Source: Polaromonas sp. JS666
GTDB taxonomy: Bacteria > Pseudomonadota > Gammaproteobacteria > Burkholderiales > Burkholderiaceae_C
Reading direction: 5' to 3'
Assembly: GCF_900103405.1 (NCBI RefSeq)
Contig: NZ_FNHX01000004.1
Span: forward strand, 186,001 to 250,000
DNA: 64,000 nt
The translations under genes and the position numbers were made by a program. The notes beneath the pieces were generated by a model, which was given only the letters and a program-made list of their open reading frames with translations, was not told where the DNA came from and searched no databases. Below are positions 8,541 to 17,040 of this stretch, one piece after another (the first letter of the stretch is position 1; each line of letters begins with the position of its first letter).

Positions 8541-9185
8541 ATGACCAAAGCCGCCCCCACCTCCACCACCATCACGCCCTCCGTCGCCGCACCCGGCCAG
8601 GTGCTTGATTTCTGGCTGGGCGACGGCATCACCCAGGACTGGCCCACGCAGGACCTCGGCAAACGCTGGTTCAGCGGCGGCGCCGAACTCGACGCCGAGA
8701 TCCGCGCGCGCTTCGGCGCCGCCGTGGATCAGGCCCTGGCCGGCGGCCTGCGGGACTGGGAACAGCCGCCCCTGCACCGCCTGGCGCTGGTCATCCTGCT
8801 CGACCAGTTCACGCGCAACATCTTTCGCGGCAGCGCCCGCGCCTTTGCCGGCGACACCCGCGCCCAGCAACTGGTGCGGCAGGCCGTCGCCGCCGGTGAA
8901 GACCTGCAACTGCCCTGGGCGGCGCGGCTCTTTCTCTACATGCCGCTGATGCACGCCGAAAGCCCGGCGCTGCAGGACGAATGTGTGGCGCGTTTTACCC
9001 GGCTGGTCGCCGACGCGCCCGAGGCGCTCAAGCAGCGCCTGCAGGGCAACCTGGACTACGCCCACCAGCACCGCGACATCATCAGCCTCTTCGGGCGATT
9101 TCCTTACCGCAATGCGGTACTCGGGCGGGCCGATACCCCCGAAGAAAAAGACTTCCTCCGCAAAGGCCCACGCTTTGGGCAGTAG
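8541..9185 (+). CDS. DUF924 family protein
   Basis: A 214-residue soluble protein matching DUF924: VLDFWLGD near residue 22, KRWFSGG, LALVILLDQFTRNIFRGSARAFAGD in the middle and HRDIISLFGRFPYRNAVLGR near the end. The family is all-helical and TPR-like, with unknown biochemical function. The gene begins 18 bp after the LivK-type gene and probably shares its transcript. The ATG at 8541 gives a 15-residue disordered leader before the conserved part. Confidence 0.85.
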   Translation: MTKAAPTSTTITPSVAAPGQVLDFWLGDGITQDWPTQDLGKRWFSGGAELDAEIRARFGAAVDQALAGGLRDWEQPPLHRLALVILLDQFTRNIFRGSARAFAGDTRAQQLVRQAVAAGEDLQLPWAARLFLYMPLMHAESPALQDECVARFTRLVADAPEALKQRLQGNLDYAHQHRDIISLFGRFPYRNAVLGRADTPEEKDFLRKGPRFGQ

Positions 9186-9322
9186 CTCAGCCGCTTGAAT
9201 CCAGCGCCCGCCCCGCTGCGTACCAGCAGCAGGACGCGCCGCGCCATGGCTTCACAACACAGGCCGGTGCGTCTTGCCACGCCGGCCCCTTGGCCGGTCC
9301 ACCACCACCGAGGAGTTCCACC

Positions 9323-9877
9323 ATGATGCCGCGTCCCTTCACCGCTTTCGCGTCCCTGCTTGCCGTTTCCGTGCTCGCCGCCTGCGGCAGCATGTCGCCC
9401 ATGAAGCCCGTGTACTCGCAGGCCGGCCTGCCCGCCGCCGTCCAGGTGCCCGCCGGCCACACGGTCGCCATGGAGACCGTAGGCGTGGGCGAGATCACCT
9501 ACCAGTGCAGCCCCAAAAAAGACATGGCCGGCCAGTTTGAATGGGTGTTTGTCGGCCCCGACGCCAGGCTGAACGACCGCGGCGGCAAGCAGGTCGGCAA
9601 GTACTACGGCCCGCCCGCCACCTGGGAAAGCCTGGACGGCTCCAAAATCACCGCCACCCAGCTCGCCGTGGCCCCCAACGGCAGTGGCAACATCCCCACC
9701 CAGCTCGTCAAGGCCAACCCGGCCATGGGCAGCGGCGCCATGAGTGGCGTCAGCTATGTCCAGCGCGTGGACACCCGCGGCGGCGTCGCCCCTGCCATGC
9801 CTTGCGCTGCCGGCAATGCGGGTACCAGACAGGTGGTGCAGTACCAGGCCGACTACATCTTCTACAAGGCGATGTAA
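9323..9877 (+). CDS. DUF3455 lipoprotein, first of three tandem paralogues
   Basis: A 184-residue protein with a lipobox (VLAACGS, cysteine near residue 21). The body shows the DUF3455 pattern: VPAGHTVAMETVGVGEITYQC, WVFVGPDARL, YGPPATWESLDGSKI, SYVQRVDTRGG, a paired cysteine and a closing YQADYIFY. DUF3455 proteins are exported and of unknown function. I start at 9323, where GAGG lies seven to ten bases upstream; the longer open frame overlaps the preceding gene. It has its own terminator, so it is probably transcribed alone. Confidence 0.8.
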   Translation: MMPRPFTAFASLLAVSVLAACGSMSPMKPVYSQAGLPAAVQVPAGHTVAMETVGVGEITYQCSPKKDMAGQFEWVFVGPDARLNDRGGKQVGKYYGPPATWESLDGSKITATQLAVAPNGSGNIPTQLVKANPAMGSGAMSGVSYVQRVDTRGGVAPAMPCAAGNAGTRQVVQYQADYIFYKAM

Positions 9878-9942
9878 GGCGGACATCCCGATGCGAGCCT
9901 AAGCAGCCGGCCCTGAACGTCAGGCGGGGCTGGTTTTTCAAT

Positions 9943-9970
9943 CCCACAGGCTGGCCCTGTGGGCTTTTTT
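9943..9970 (+). terminator. Intrinsic terminator after DUF3455 gene 1
   Basis: CCCACAGG and CCTGTGGG form a stem at 9943-9963 followed by CTTTTTT. Confidence 0.8.
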
Positions 9971-10134
9971 GCGCCCGCCTGCACCGCTTCCGCCGCGCCG
10001 TCAGGCCCTGCGGAAATGCGCTGGCAGCAAGCCTGCGCGGCGTCCTACAGCACATCCATGCGCCCCGCGTTTTACTGGCATGCAACAACAGGCAGACAGC
10101 CAGCACAAGGCCAAACGGCCAGAACGGGGGTTTC

Positions 10135-10725
10135 ATGAAGAGCACGCACAACGTCCTCTGGGCCTATAGCAAGAGCGCCGCCATCACGGCGGCCATGATC
10201 ACCGGCACCGCCGCGCTCATGATCGCGTGTTCGGGCGTCGCGCCCCTGCCCAAGGAATACAGTCAGGACCGCCTCGACCCGCAGGTCGTGGTGCCGCCGG
10301 GTCATGTCGTCGCCCTCGAAACCACCGCCAGCGGCCTGCTGCACTACGAGTGCAAGGCCAATGCCACCACCGCCGGCACCATAGGCTGGGTACTGGTGCG
10401 GCCTGAAGCCGAGCTGCTGGACCGCACAGGCAAGACCGTCGCCCGCTACTCCGGCCCGCCCGCCACCTGGACGCATATTGACGGCTCCAGCGTCGTCGGC
10501 ACCCAGGTCGCGCTGGCCCCGCGCGTGGGCGCCACCAACCTGCCGCAGCAGCTGTCCACCGGCGCGCCCGGCGCCGCACCCGGCGTGCTGCAAAACGTCA
10601 CCTACATCCAGCGCATCAAGACCAAGGGCGGCCAGGACCTCAGCAAGGCCTGCACCCAGGCCGATATCGGCGACAAGCTCACCAACTCCTACCAGGCCGA
10701 TTACATTTTCTGGAAAGCTGCTTAA
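10135..10725 (+). CDS. DUF3455 lipoprotein, second tandem paralogue
   Basis: A 196-residue exported protein with a long N-terminal hydrophobic stretch and a lipobox-like LMIACSG (cysteine near 32). It repeats the order of the first paralogue: VPPGHVVALETTASGLLHYEC, GWVLVRPEAEL, YSGPPATWTHIDGS, TYIQRIKTKGG, one late cysteine and YQADYIFWKAA. Identity to its neighbours is moderate, indicating an old duplication. It is separated from gene 1 by about 257 bp including a terminator, and is followed by another terminator, so each copy appears to be an independent unit. Function unknown. Confidence 0.8.
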   Translation: MKSTHNVLWAYSKSAAITAAMITGTAALMIACSGVAPLPKEYSQDRLDPQVVVPPGHVVALETTASGLLHYECKANATTAGTIGWVLVRPEAELLDRTGKTVARYSGPPATWTHIDGSSVVGTQVALAPRVGATNLPQQLSTGAPGAAPGVLQNVTYIQRIKTKGGQDLSKACTQADIGDKLTNSYQADYIFWKAA

Positions 10726-10791
10726 GGCAGCCCCTCCGGGCACGCCTGTGAAGGCGCGCCTCTCCATGGTTGCCAAGCCGCCATGGAGCCC

Positions 10792-10828
10792 AAGCCCGCA
10801 GGCTCCGGCCTGCGGGCTTTTCTTTTTT
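10792..10828 (+). terminator. Intrinsic terminator after DUF3455 gene 2
   Basis: AAGCCCGCAGG pairs with CCTGCGGGCTT and is followed by TTCTTTTTT. A second hairpin (CTCCATGG/CCATGGAG) lies directly before it. Confidence 0.8.
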
Positions 10829-10933
10829 GCCGATGTTTCCCCGCACACGGTCCCTCTGGCCGCCTACAGATGGCCCGCCGCACCAGGGATTTACTGGGGT
10901 GTGACACACCGTCCGCCGCCACTGGAGCCCACC

Positions 10934-11500
10934 GTGAACATCCCCACCAACACCTTTCGCCCCTTCCCTGGCCTGCTGCTGGCTGCCATGGCTGCGCTGG
11001 GCGGCTGCGCCCTGCGCCAGGCCAATCCCTACCTCGCCCAGGAGGCCATGCCGGAAACCTTGCGTGTGCCCGCGGGCTACGCCGCGGTGCTCGAAGCGCA
11101 AGGCCGCGGTGAGCTGCTCTACGAATGCCAGGCCGTCAAGCGTGCGCCCTATGAATACGCCTGGCTGCTGCTGTCCCGCGGCATCCGGCTGGCGGATGGC
11201 GCAGGCAGCACCGTGACCTACTACCCCGGTGCCCGCGCTCGCTGGGAGCACAGCGACGGCTCCAAGGTGAGCGCGCAGGAACTTGTCGAAGTGCCCGGCG
11301 ACCCCCGGAACCTGCCCCTGCAGCGGGCGATGGTGGGCCCCTCCGACACCCCGGGCGCGCTCGCCAACATCCGCTACATCCAGGGCCGCCGCACCGTGGC
11401 CGGCGTGGTGGCCAACCCGCCCTGCACCTCGGCCACCCTGGGCATGCGCGTCTCCGTGCCCTACGAGGCCGATTACGTCTTCTGGCGGCCGGCCGCCTGA
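10934..11500 (+). CDS. DUF3455 lipoprotein, third tandem paralogue
   Basis: A 188-residue lipoprotein (lipobox LGGCAL, cysteine near residue 25). Conserved DUF3455 positions are VPAGYAAVLEAQGRGELLYEC, WLLLSRGIRLAD, WEHSDGSKV, RYIQGRRTV, PPC and YEADYVFW. It is the most divergent of the three. I read the start as GTG at 10934, preceded by GGAG at a six- to seven-base spacing; no ATG lies at a suitable place. It ends at a two-way terminator shared with the convergent gene on the other strand. Function unknown. Confidence 0.78.
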   Translation: MNIPTNTFRPFPGLLLAAMAALGGCALRQANPYLAQEAMPETLRVPAGYAAVLEAQGRGELLYECQAVKRAPYEYAWLLLSRGIRLADGAGSTVTYYPGARARWEHSDGSKVSAQELVEVPGDPRNLPLQRAMVGPSDTPGALANIRYIQGRRTVAGVVANPPCTSATLGMRVSVPYEADYVFWRPAA

Positions 11501-11517
11501 ACTTTCACACCGCCCAT

Positions 11518-11545
11518 AAAAAAGCCCGCAAAAAGCGGGCTTTTT
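11518..11545. terminator. Bidirectional terminator between convergent genes
   Basis: AAAAAAGCCCGC, five A residues, then GCGGGCTTTTT: a symmetrical hairpin with A- and T-runs on both sides that can stop transcription from both strands. Confidence 0.85.
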
Positions 11546-11561
11546 CTTGCCTCAGGCGGGC

Positions 11562-11960
11562 TTAGCGCTGGTAATAAACCGGTGCCGGGCGATAGCCGGG
11601 GCCGTAACCATAGCCGGGCGCCTGCACATAGTAGCCACCATGGTGCCTGTGGCCGTGGCGCGGGCCGTAGTACACGGGCTGCGGGTAGTAAACCGGTGCC
11701 GGCCGCACATACACGGGACGCGGGTAATAAACCGGTGCCGGCTGCACGTACACGGGGGCGGGCTGTACATACACAGGTTGCGGGTACACCGGGTAGGCAT
11801 TGGTCACACCCACCGCCACGCCCGGAACGCCTATGCCCACGGAAAACGACACATTGTCGCGGGCCTGGGCAGCCCCTGCAAAGCCCAGGGCGGCCACGGC
11901 CAGGGTGGCGGCGGCGCCTGCCAGGGCGAGGGAGCGGTTTGCTTTGATGGCTGTCTTCAT
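11562..11960 (-). CDS. Exported Tyr/Pro/Val-rich repeat protein
   Basis: A 132-residue protein with a clear signal peptide (cleavage after AAQA near residue 34), a short conserved NVSFSVGIGVPG segment, and then a low-complexity region built from PVY repeats (PVYVQPAPVYVQPAPVYYP) ending in His/Gly/Tyr-rich sequence. Such proteins are common in Burkholderiales and are thought to sit in the periplasm or outer membrane; the function is not known. The ATG at 11960 has AAGGAG seven bases upstream. The repeat makes this a candidate for length variation between strains. Confidence 0.75.
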   Translation of the reverse strand: MKTAIKANRSLALAGAAATLAVAALGFAGAAQARDNVSFSVGIGVPGVAVGVTNAYPVYPQPVYVQPAPVYVQPAPVYYPRPVYVRPAPVYYPQPVYYGPRHGHRHHGGYYVQAPGYGYGPGYRPAPVYYQR

Positions 11961-12093
11961 ATGGTTCTCCTTAAGCAGGGCAGGAAATGCCCATGTGCTT
12001 ATTAAACGCAGGGCACCTGTAATGGCATACCGCATGCCCCGTGAAGAGAGTAGCCAAACGTAACCCTACTCGGGTAAGCCCTAAAATCCCTTA

Positions 12094-13938
12094 ATGACCA
12101 CCCCCGCCCCTGCCTCCGCTCCTGCCGACAAAGAAATCCACAAGCCCAGCAACTTCCTGCGCCAGATCATCGAAAAAGACCTGGCCGAGGGCACTTATGC
12201 CAGCCGCCGCTGGGGCGGCAGCCCCGGGGATGCCGCCCACCATGCCGCCGGCCAGCCCGACCCCGCCAGGGTCCGCCTGCGCTTTCCGCCCGAGCCCAAC
12301 GGCTATTTACATGTGGGCCACGCCAAAAGCATTTGCCTGAACTTCGGCCTGGCGCGCGACTACGGCGGCGTCTGCCACCTGCGCTTTGACGACACCAACC
12401 CCGAAAAAGAAGACACCGAGTACGTCGACAGCATCGTCGACGCCGTCAAATGGCTGGGCTATGACTGGACGCAGCTAGGCGCCGACAAGGCCGACGCCAG
12501 GCCTTACCAGGCCAGCGACTACTTCGACTTCATGTACCGCGCGGCTGAATACCTGATCGAAAGCGGCAACGCCTACGTCGACGAACAAAGCGCCGAGGAA
12601 ATGCGCCTGAACCGCGGCGACTTCGGCCACCCCGGCACCAACAGCCCCTTCCGTGGCCGCACCCCCGCCGAGAACCTGGCGCGCTTTCGCGAAATGCGCG
12701 ACGGCAAGCTCGCCGACGGCGCCGCCGTGCTGCGCGCAAAAATCGACATGGCCTCGCCCAACATCAATATGCGCGACCCGGCCATCTACCGCATACGCCG
12801 CGCCCACCACCACAACACCGGCGACAAATGGTGCATCTACCCCATGTACACCTTCGCCCACCCGGTCGAAGACGCGCTCGAGCAGATCACCCACAGCATC
12901 TGCACCCTGGAGTTTGAAGACCAGCGCCCTTTTTACGACTGGCTGCTGGACCGCCTGGCCGAAGGCAAGCTCATCGCCACGCCCCACCCGCGCCAGTACG
13001 AATTCGCGCGCCTGAACCTCACCTATGTGCTCACCAGCAAACGCAAGCTGGCCCAGCTCGTCAATGAAAAGCGCGTCAGCGGCTGGGACGACCCGCGCAT
13101 GCCCACCATCGTCGGCCTGCGCCGCCGCGGCTACACGCCCGAAGCCCTGCAGCTGTTTGCCGAACGCATAGGCGTCACCAAAAGCGACAGCTGGATCGAC
13201 TACAGCACCCTCGAAGGCGCACTGCGCGACACCCTGGACCCGATCGCCCCGCGCGCCATGGCTGTGCTCGACCCCGTCAAGCTCGTGCTCACCAACTGGG
13301 ATGAAATCATGGGCGCCGGCAAGCTCGACGATTGCAGCGCCCCCGTGCACCCGCACCATGAAGAGATGGGCAAACGAAACTTCAAGATCGGCAAGGAAGT
13401 CTGGATTGAACGCAGCGACTATGAAGAAACGCCACCCAAGGGCTTCTTCCGCCTGTTCCCGCCCCACGTCAACGCCAGCAAGCAGGCGATTGCCGGCAGC
13501 AAGGTGCGCCTCAAATACGGCCACGTCATTGAATGCACGGGCGCGGTGAAAGACGCCAACGGCAAGGTCACCGAAGTCCACGCCACCCTGATCCCCGACA
13601 CCAAGAGCGGCACCCCCGGCTCGGATGCGATCAAGGTCAAGGGCGTGATCACCTGGGTGGGCGTCAACGATGCCGTTGAAGCCGAAGTGCGTCTCTATGA
13701 CCGGCTGTTCACCGTTGAGCATCCTGGCACTGGGGACAAGGATTTTCTGGATGAACTGAACGCCGACAGCCTCAAGACCGTGACGGCCTATGTCGAGCCT
13801 TCACTGGCCAAAGTGCCCGCCGGTACGCGCTTTCAGTTTGAGCGGCATGGGTACTTTGTCACAGACATTGTTGACCACAAGGATGGCAAGGTCGTGTTCA
13901 ATCGGGTGACGGGGATGAAGGACAGTTGGGCCAAGTGA
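12094..13938 (+). CDS. glnS: Glutaminyl-tRNA synthetase
   Basis: A 614-residue class I synthetase that charges tRNA-Gln directly. The catalytic signatures are RFPPEPNGYLHVGHAKS (HVGH at 73-76) and LTSKRK (313-318) in the role of KMSKS. Residues 40-60 carry a short insertion compared with the E. coli enzyme. The C-terminal anticodon-binding barrels are complete, ending in FNRVTGMKDSWAK. Oddly, the last roughly 170 bases recur twice downstream (14757-14853 and 15860-16035), and both extra copies end in SFS instead of SWA, so the resident 3' end differs from the scars. Confidence 0.97.
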   Translation: MTTPAPASAPADKEIHKPSNFLRQIIEKDLAEGTYASRRWGGSPGDAAHHAAGQPDPARVRLRFPPEPNGYLHVGHAKSICLNFGLARDYGGVCHLRFDDTNPEKEDTEYVDSIVDAVKWLGYDWTQLGADKADARPYQASDYFDFMYRAAEYLIESGNAYVDEQSAEEMRLNRGDFGHPGTNSPFRGRTPAENLARFREMRDGKLADGAAVLRAKIDMASPNINMRDPAIYRIRRAHHHNTGDKWCIYPMYTFAHPVEDALEQITHSICTLEFEDQRPFYDWLLDRLAEGKLIATPHPRQYEFARLNLTYVLTSKRKLAQLVNEKRVSGWDDPRMPTIVGLRRRGYTPEALQLFAERIGVTKSDSWIDYSTLEGALRDTLDPIAPRAMAVLDPVKLVLTNWDEIMGAGKLDDCSAPVHPHHEEMGKRNFKIGKEVWIERSDYEETPPKGFFRLFPPHVNASKQAIAGSKVRLKYGHVIECTGAVKDANGKVTEVHATLIPDTKSGTPGSDAIKVKGVITWVGVNDAVEAEVRLYDRLFTVEHPGTGDKDFLDELNADSLKTVTAYVEPSLAKVPAGTRFQFERHGYFVTDIVDHKDGKVVFNRVTGMKDSWAK

Positions 13939-14017
13939 AGCCCGGCTATCTCCAAGAACGAAGAAAAAGGCGGCGCCAGAGCACGCCAGGCAGAACAATA
14001 TCAAGGAGGGAAGAAGC

Positions 14018-14605
14018 ATGAAAGCCATCATCAAGACGCTGTTCATAACGTTGGTGATTGCCGCACTGAGCGCGTGCGCATCCATCAAAGACCCAAAAAT
14101 ATATTCAGAAAAGAAAGAAGACTTTTCTCCCGAGCCAGTGAAGAAGGTACTGGTCGTCATCGATATGGGCCTCGAATTTGACACATTGCCCAGCGGATTG
14201 GCATTCTCAAAGACGGACAACGCAAAAAGAATGTATGACCCCTTGGGTCAGGCAATGATCGCCGAGCTAAAAAAATCGGGTATCGAGGCCGACTATCAAC
14301 TGCACCTGACAAAAGCGACCCTTGTGATCCCCCCAGGTTATTCGCACGTCTGGATTCAGAAGCTCGACAGATTGGTCCACACGACGAGCTCCGTCGGCTC
14401 ATACGTCTCAGGCCGCATATGGAAAGCCACCATCGTGCAATGGCAGCCACCGGCACCGCGAAAACTGACGATAGCCTTCAGGTCGGAATATGAAGCAGAT
14501 GGGCCGCAGTGCTTCATGCCCAATACGCTTGCCAACAAGGACGAATGCCAAAAGAACTACCTTGGCACTGTTGTTGGCCAATGGCAAAAGTCCGGTCTGA
14601 AGTGA
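14018..14605 (+). CDS. Putative lipoprotein of unknown function
   Basis: A 195-residue protein with a lipobox (LSACAS, cysteine at about 20). A strong AAGGAGGG lies just before the ATG. The body contains VKKVLVVIDMGLEFD and a YLGTVVGQW end, with no family I recognise. Base composition is clearly lower in GC than in glnS, and the gene lies between the true glnS end and the first extra copy of it, so it was probably brought in by the same event. Function unknown. Confidence 0.65.
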   Translation: MKAIIKTLFITLVIAALSACASIKDPKIYSEKKEDFSPEPVKKVLVVIDMGLEFDTLPSGLAFSKTDNAKRMYDPLGQAMIAELKKSGIEADYQLHLTKATLVIPPGYSHVWIQKLDRLVHTTSSVGSYVSGRIWKATIVQWQPPAPRKLTIAFRSEYEADGPQCFMPNTLANKDECQKNYLGTVVGQWQKSGLK

Positions 14606-14622
14606 TCGCTGGGAGATTGCAA

Positions 14623-14853
14623 ATGCCAATGACCGACAAACAACTGGCTAGCCGTGACGCAAAGCGCAATCTGGGCGCAGAACTGCTGCAGTCCGCGCGC
14701 GAAATGAAAGCGGGCAAAGGCAAGGTGGCAGCGCGGGTTGCGCCATTGACCGGTAGCTACTTTGTGACCGACGCCAAGGATCATCCGATTGGAGGAGAGG
14801 GTAAGCCCGTGTTCAATCGGGTGACGGGTATGAAAGACTCGTTCAGCAGATAA
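14623..14853 (+). pseudogene. Chimeric ORF: HigA-like antitoxin N-terminus joined to a glnS 3' remnant
   Basis: The 76-codon frame begins like XRE/HigA-type antitoxins (KQLASRDAKRN, then ELLQSAREMKAGKGKV), but stops before the helix-turn-helix. From about residue 45 it changes to the glnS end: GSYFVTDAKDH, then PVFNRVTGMKDSFSR. At DNA level TTCAATCGGGTGACGGG is identical to glnS. No toxin partner is nearby. It is probably a recombination scar and not a working protein; if expressed it would be a new small chimera. The antitoxin likeness is from memory of the family and is moderate. Confidence 0.6.
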
Positions 14854-14870
14854 CAAAGCCACCCCGATAC

Positions 14871-15848
14871 ATGCACCAGAACTTCCATCCCAAAGGATTC
14901 AACAAAGTTCTGGTGACATGGGGATTTACGAGTGCCCTGCTCGCGCCAGCCGCCAGCCACGCACAATTCGGCCGCATCGAGTTCAGCGATGCGGGCGACT
15001 TTTCTGAATCGGCCATCATGCGCGGCGTCAAGGCCACACAGGCCCAGTGCGCAGCCGCCGCCAACACCGTCTGGGCGGCCACCGTGCACTCGGGCGCCGA
15101 GTGCATCAAATACTGGAAGGCCGGCTTCGGCGACCAGCCCGTCAAACGCGCCATCGTGTTTTTTCACGGCGATATTTTTGTCGGCGTCGGCCAGACCAGT
15201 CAAACCTACCTGGACCTGAGCAATGCCCGGCTGCAAAAGAATGCCGAAGACTGGGCCCGATGGCTGGGCTGGCCCTACATCTTCATCGGCCGCCCCGGCA
15301 CCCACGGCTCATCAGGCAACCACATGCAGCGCAGGCGCATTGACGAGTCGGTCATCATCTCTGCAGCACTGGACGAACTCAAGAAGCGTTACGGCATTGA
15401 AGAATGGGTCGTCGCCGGCCAAAGCGGCGGCGGCCATGTGACTGCCTCGCTGATCACCGAACGCGCCGACATCGTCTGCGCCGTGCCCACCTCGGCCCCC
15501 TCCTCGCCCCGCATACGCTGGGAAATGATGGGCCGGACCAAGGACACCACCAACTACGCCGACTCCTACGAGCCCTGGAAGTTTGTCGCCAGGGACAAGG
15601 TCAACCCCCAATTGCGCGTTTTTGTGCTCGGCAACCCCAACGACAAAAACGTGTTCTGGGCGTCGCAAACCGTGATGGCCGATGCGCTGCAAAAAGCGCA
15701 GATTCCGGTTCAGGTTCTGGAGGGCGAAGGCACCGGCCCCGACGCGCATGGCTTGTCGAATTCGTCGCGCATTGTGGCCGGGTGGTGTGCACGGGATATG
15801 CGCACGGAGGAGATGATGGTGCGGGCGGGTAAGGGGCTTAAGGGGTGA
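14871..15848 (+). CDS. Exported alpha/beta hydrolase
   Basis: A 325-residue protein with an N-terminal signal sequence (cleavage near ASHAQ, residue 32). The hydrolase core shows FFHGD for the oxyanion loop, nucleophile Ser185 in GQSGGGH, an Asp in LGNPNDKN and a His in DAHGLS. It is most like secreted or periplasmic esterases without named substrates. It lies between the second and third copies of the glnS tail and so appears to be cargo of the rearrangement, although its GC content matches the chromosome. Confidence 0.72.
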   Translation: MHQNFHPKGFNKVLVTWGFTSALLAPAASHAQFGRIEFSDAGDFSESAIMRGVKATQAQCAAAANTVWAATVHSGAECIKYWKAGFGDQPVKRAIVFFHGDIFVGVGQTSQTYLDLSNARLQKNAEDWARWLGWPYIFIGRPGTHGSSGNHMQRRRIDESVIISAALDELKKRYGIEEWVVAGQSGGGHVTASLITERADIVCAVPTSAPSSPRIRWEMMGRTKDTTNYADSYEPWKFVARDKVNPQLRVFVLGNPNDKNVFWASQTVMADALQKAQIPVQVLEGEGTGPDAHGLSNSSRIVAGWCARDMRTEEMMVRAGKGLKG

Positions 15849-15852
15849 GCCT

Positions 15853-16035
15853 ATGGAACAGGTCAGCCTGAAGGCCGTGATGGCCTACGTCGAACCATCG
15901 CCGGCCAAGGTGCCCGCCGGCACGCGCTTCCAGTTTGAGTGGCATGGCTACTTTGCGACCGATATTGTTGACCACAAGGACGGCAAAGTCGTGTTCAATC
16001 GGGTGACGGGGATGAAAGACTCGTTCAGCAAGTAA
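15853..16035 (+). pseudogene. Detached copy of the glnS 3' end
   Basis: From about 15860 to 16035 the DNA repeats the last 58 codons of glnS: VMAYVEPSPAKVPAGTRFQF, then GYFATDIVDHKDGKVVFNRV and TGMKDSFSK. Protein identity to the resident end is very high, and the reading frame is intact. An ATG is present at 15853, but the product would be only part of an anticodon-binding barrel. The last codons and the following TAACAAAG match the copy at 14853 better than the resident glnS, so this looks like the original 3' end displaced by insertion. Confidence 0.8.
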
Positions 16036-16076
16036 CAAAGTCCCCTGGGACTTAATCGGCAGCCCGGTGGCTGCGT

Positions 16077-16985
16077 TCAGGCCATTTCCCGCCCTGCTAC
16101 ATCCACCTGTCGCCGCCGGAACGCTCCGGGGGTGCATCCCTCGGCACCGCGAAAAAACTTGACGAAGTTGGTTGCCTGGTCGAAGCCAACCCGTGCTCCG
16201 ACGGCGCCGACCGGCAATTCCGTATGTGCCAGTAAACGCTTGGCTTCCAATGTGACGCGCCCCGCAATGAAGGCCTTGGGACCGACGCCGGCGGCGTCGA
16301 GGCACGCTCGTGCAAGCGTACGCTCGGAGCATGCCATCGCATGTGCATAGCGCGCGACATGGTGCCACTCGTGAAAGTGTGCATCGACCAGCGACCGGAA
16401 GGTGCGAAAGTGCTCCGATACGCGCTGCGGCCCGTCGGCTGATCGCGGCTGACCATGGAGGAAGACATGCAGACGCGTCACGATCGCAACCAACTGGCTT
16501 TGCAGCAGTTGGTGCAACAGTGGACGCGGGGTGTCAAGTCGACAGTCTGCCAGCATGCGCGCCAGTGCGTCGCCCACAAGGCTCCACGTCTGCCCTTGCA
16601 GAACCAAGTGCGTCGGCAGCGTCTCGACCAAGTCGACGGCGAAATGGGCTCCACCGGAGCCGGAATTCAGGAGTTGGGGACGAAAGAGAAGAATCCATCC
16701 GTCCCAACGGCTCTCGGCGTCGAAGCGATGTACTTGGGCTGGCCGCACACTCACCACCGAGCCGGTGCGGCACTCGATCTGGCTGAAATCAACCATTGGC
16801 CGACAGCGCCCTTGGTTGACACAAACCAACATGTGAAAGTCGTAACGGTGGTGGCGTTGCAGATGGCCCGCGCTCACTCTCTTCTTTAAGTCCGACATCA
16901 TGAAGACTTCCAGGTCGATCTCGGGCCGCGTGTTCGGCCGAAACACAACCTGCTCGATCTCCACTGACTTCGTCCGGTTTTGCAT
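16077..16985 (-). CDS. AraC-family transcriptional regulator
   Basis: A 302-residue regulator with an N-terminal cupin-like sensing part (HHRYDFHMLVCVNQG and VRPAQVHRFD) and a C-terminal pair of helix-turn-helix motifs at about 200-295 (YAHAMACSERTLARAC; VGARVGFDQATNFVKFFRGA; CTPGAFRRR). It faces the SnoaL gene across a 55-bp gap, the usual arrangement for a regulator and its target. The start at 16985 keeps the whole sensing domain; a later ATG pair at about 16903 is possible but would remove it. Confidence 0.87.
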   Translation of the reverse strand: MQNRTKSVEIEQVVFRPNTRPEIDLEVFMMSDLKKRVSAGHLQRHHRYDFHMLVCVNQGRCRPMVDFSQIECRTGSVVSVRPAQVHRFDAESRWDGWILLFRPQLLNSGSGGAHFAVDLVETLPTHLVLQGQTWSLVGDALARMLADCRLDTPRPLLHQLLQSQLVAIVTRLHVFLHGQPRSADGPQRVSEHFRTFRSLVDAHFHEWHHVARYAHAMACSERTLARACLDAAGVGPKAFIAGRVTLEAKRLLAHTELPVGAVGARVGFDQATNFVKFFRGAEGCTPGAFRRRQVDVAGREMA

Positions 16986-17040
16986 CGGGCGATTGTCGGG
17001 TATTTACCATCAATTCGCCGCGTTTGATCATCCGTTCACG

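Noticed and set aside
12475..13722. 415-codon minus-strand frame inside glnS
   Set aside because: Antisense shadow of a conserved housekeeping gene in high-GC DNA.
13939..16076. Genomic island with integrase at the glnS end
   Set aside because: The tail duplications are real, but no integrase, recombinase or tRNA is present, so a classical integrative island cannot be claimed.
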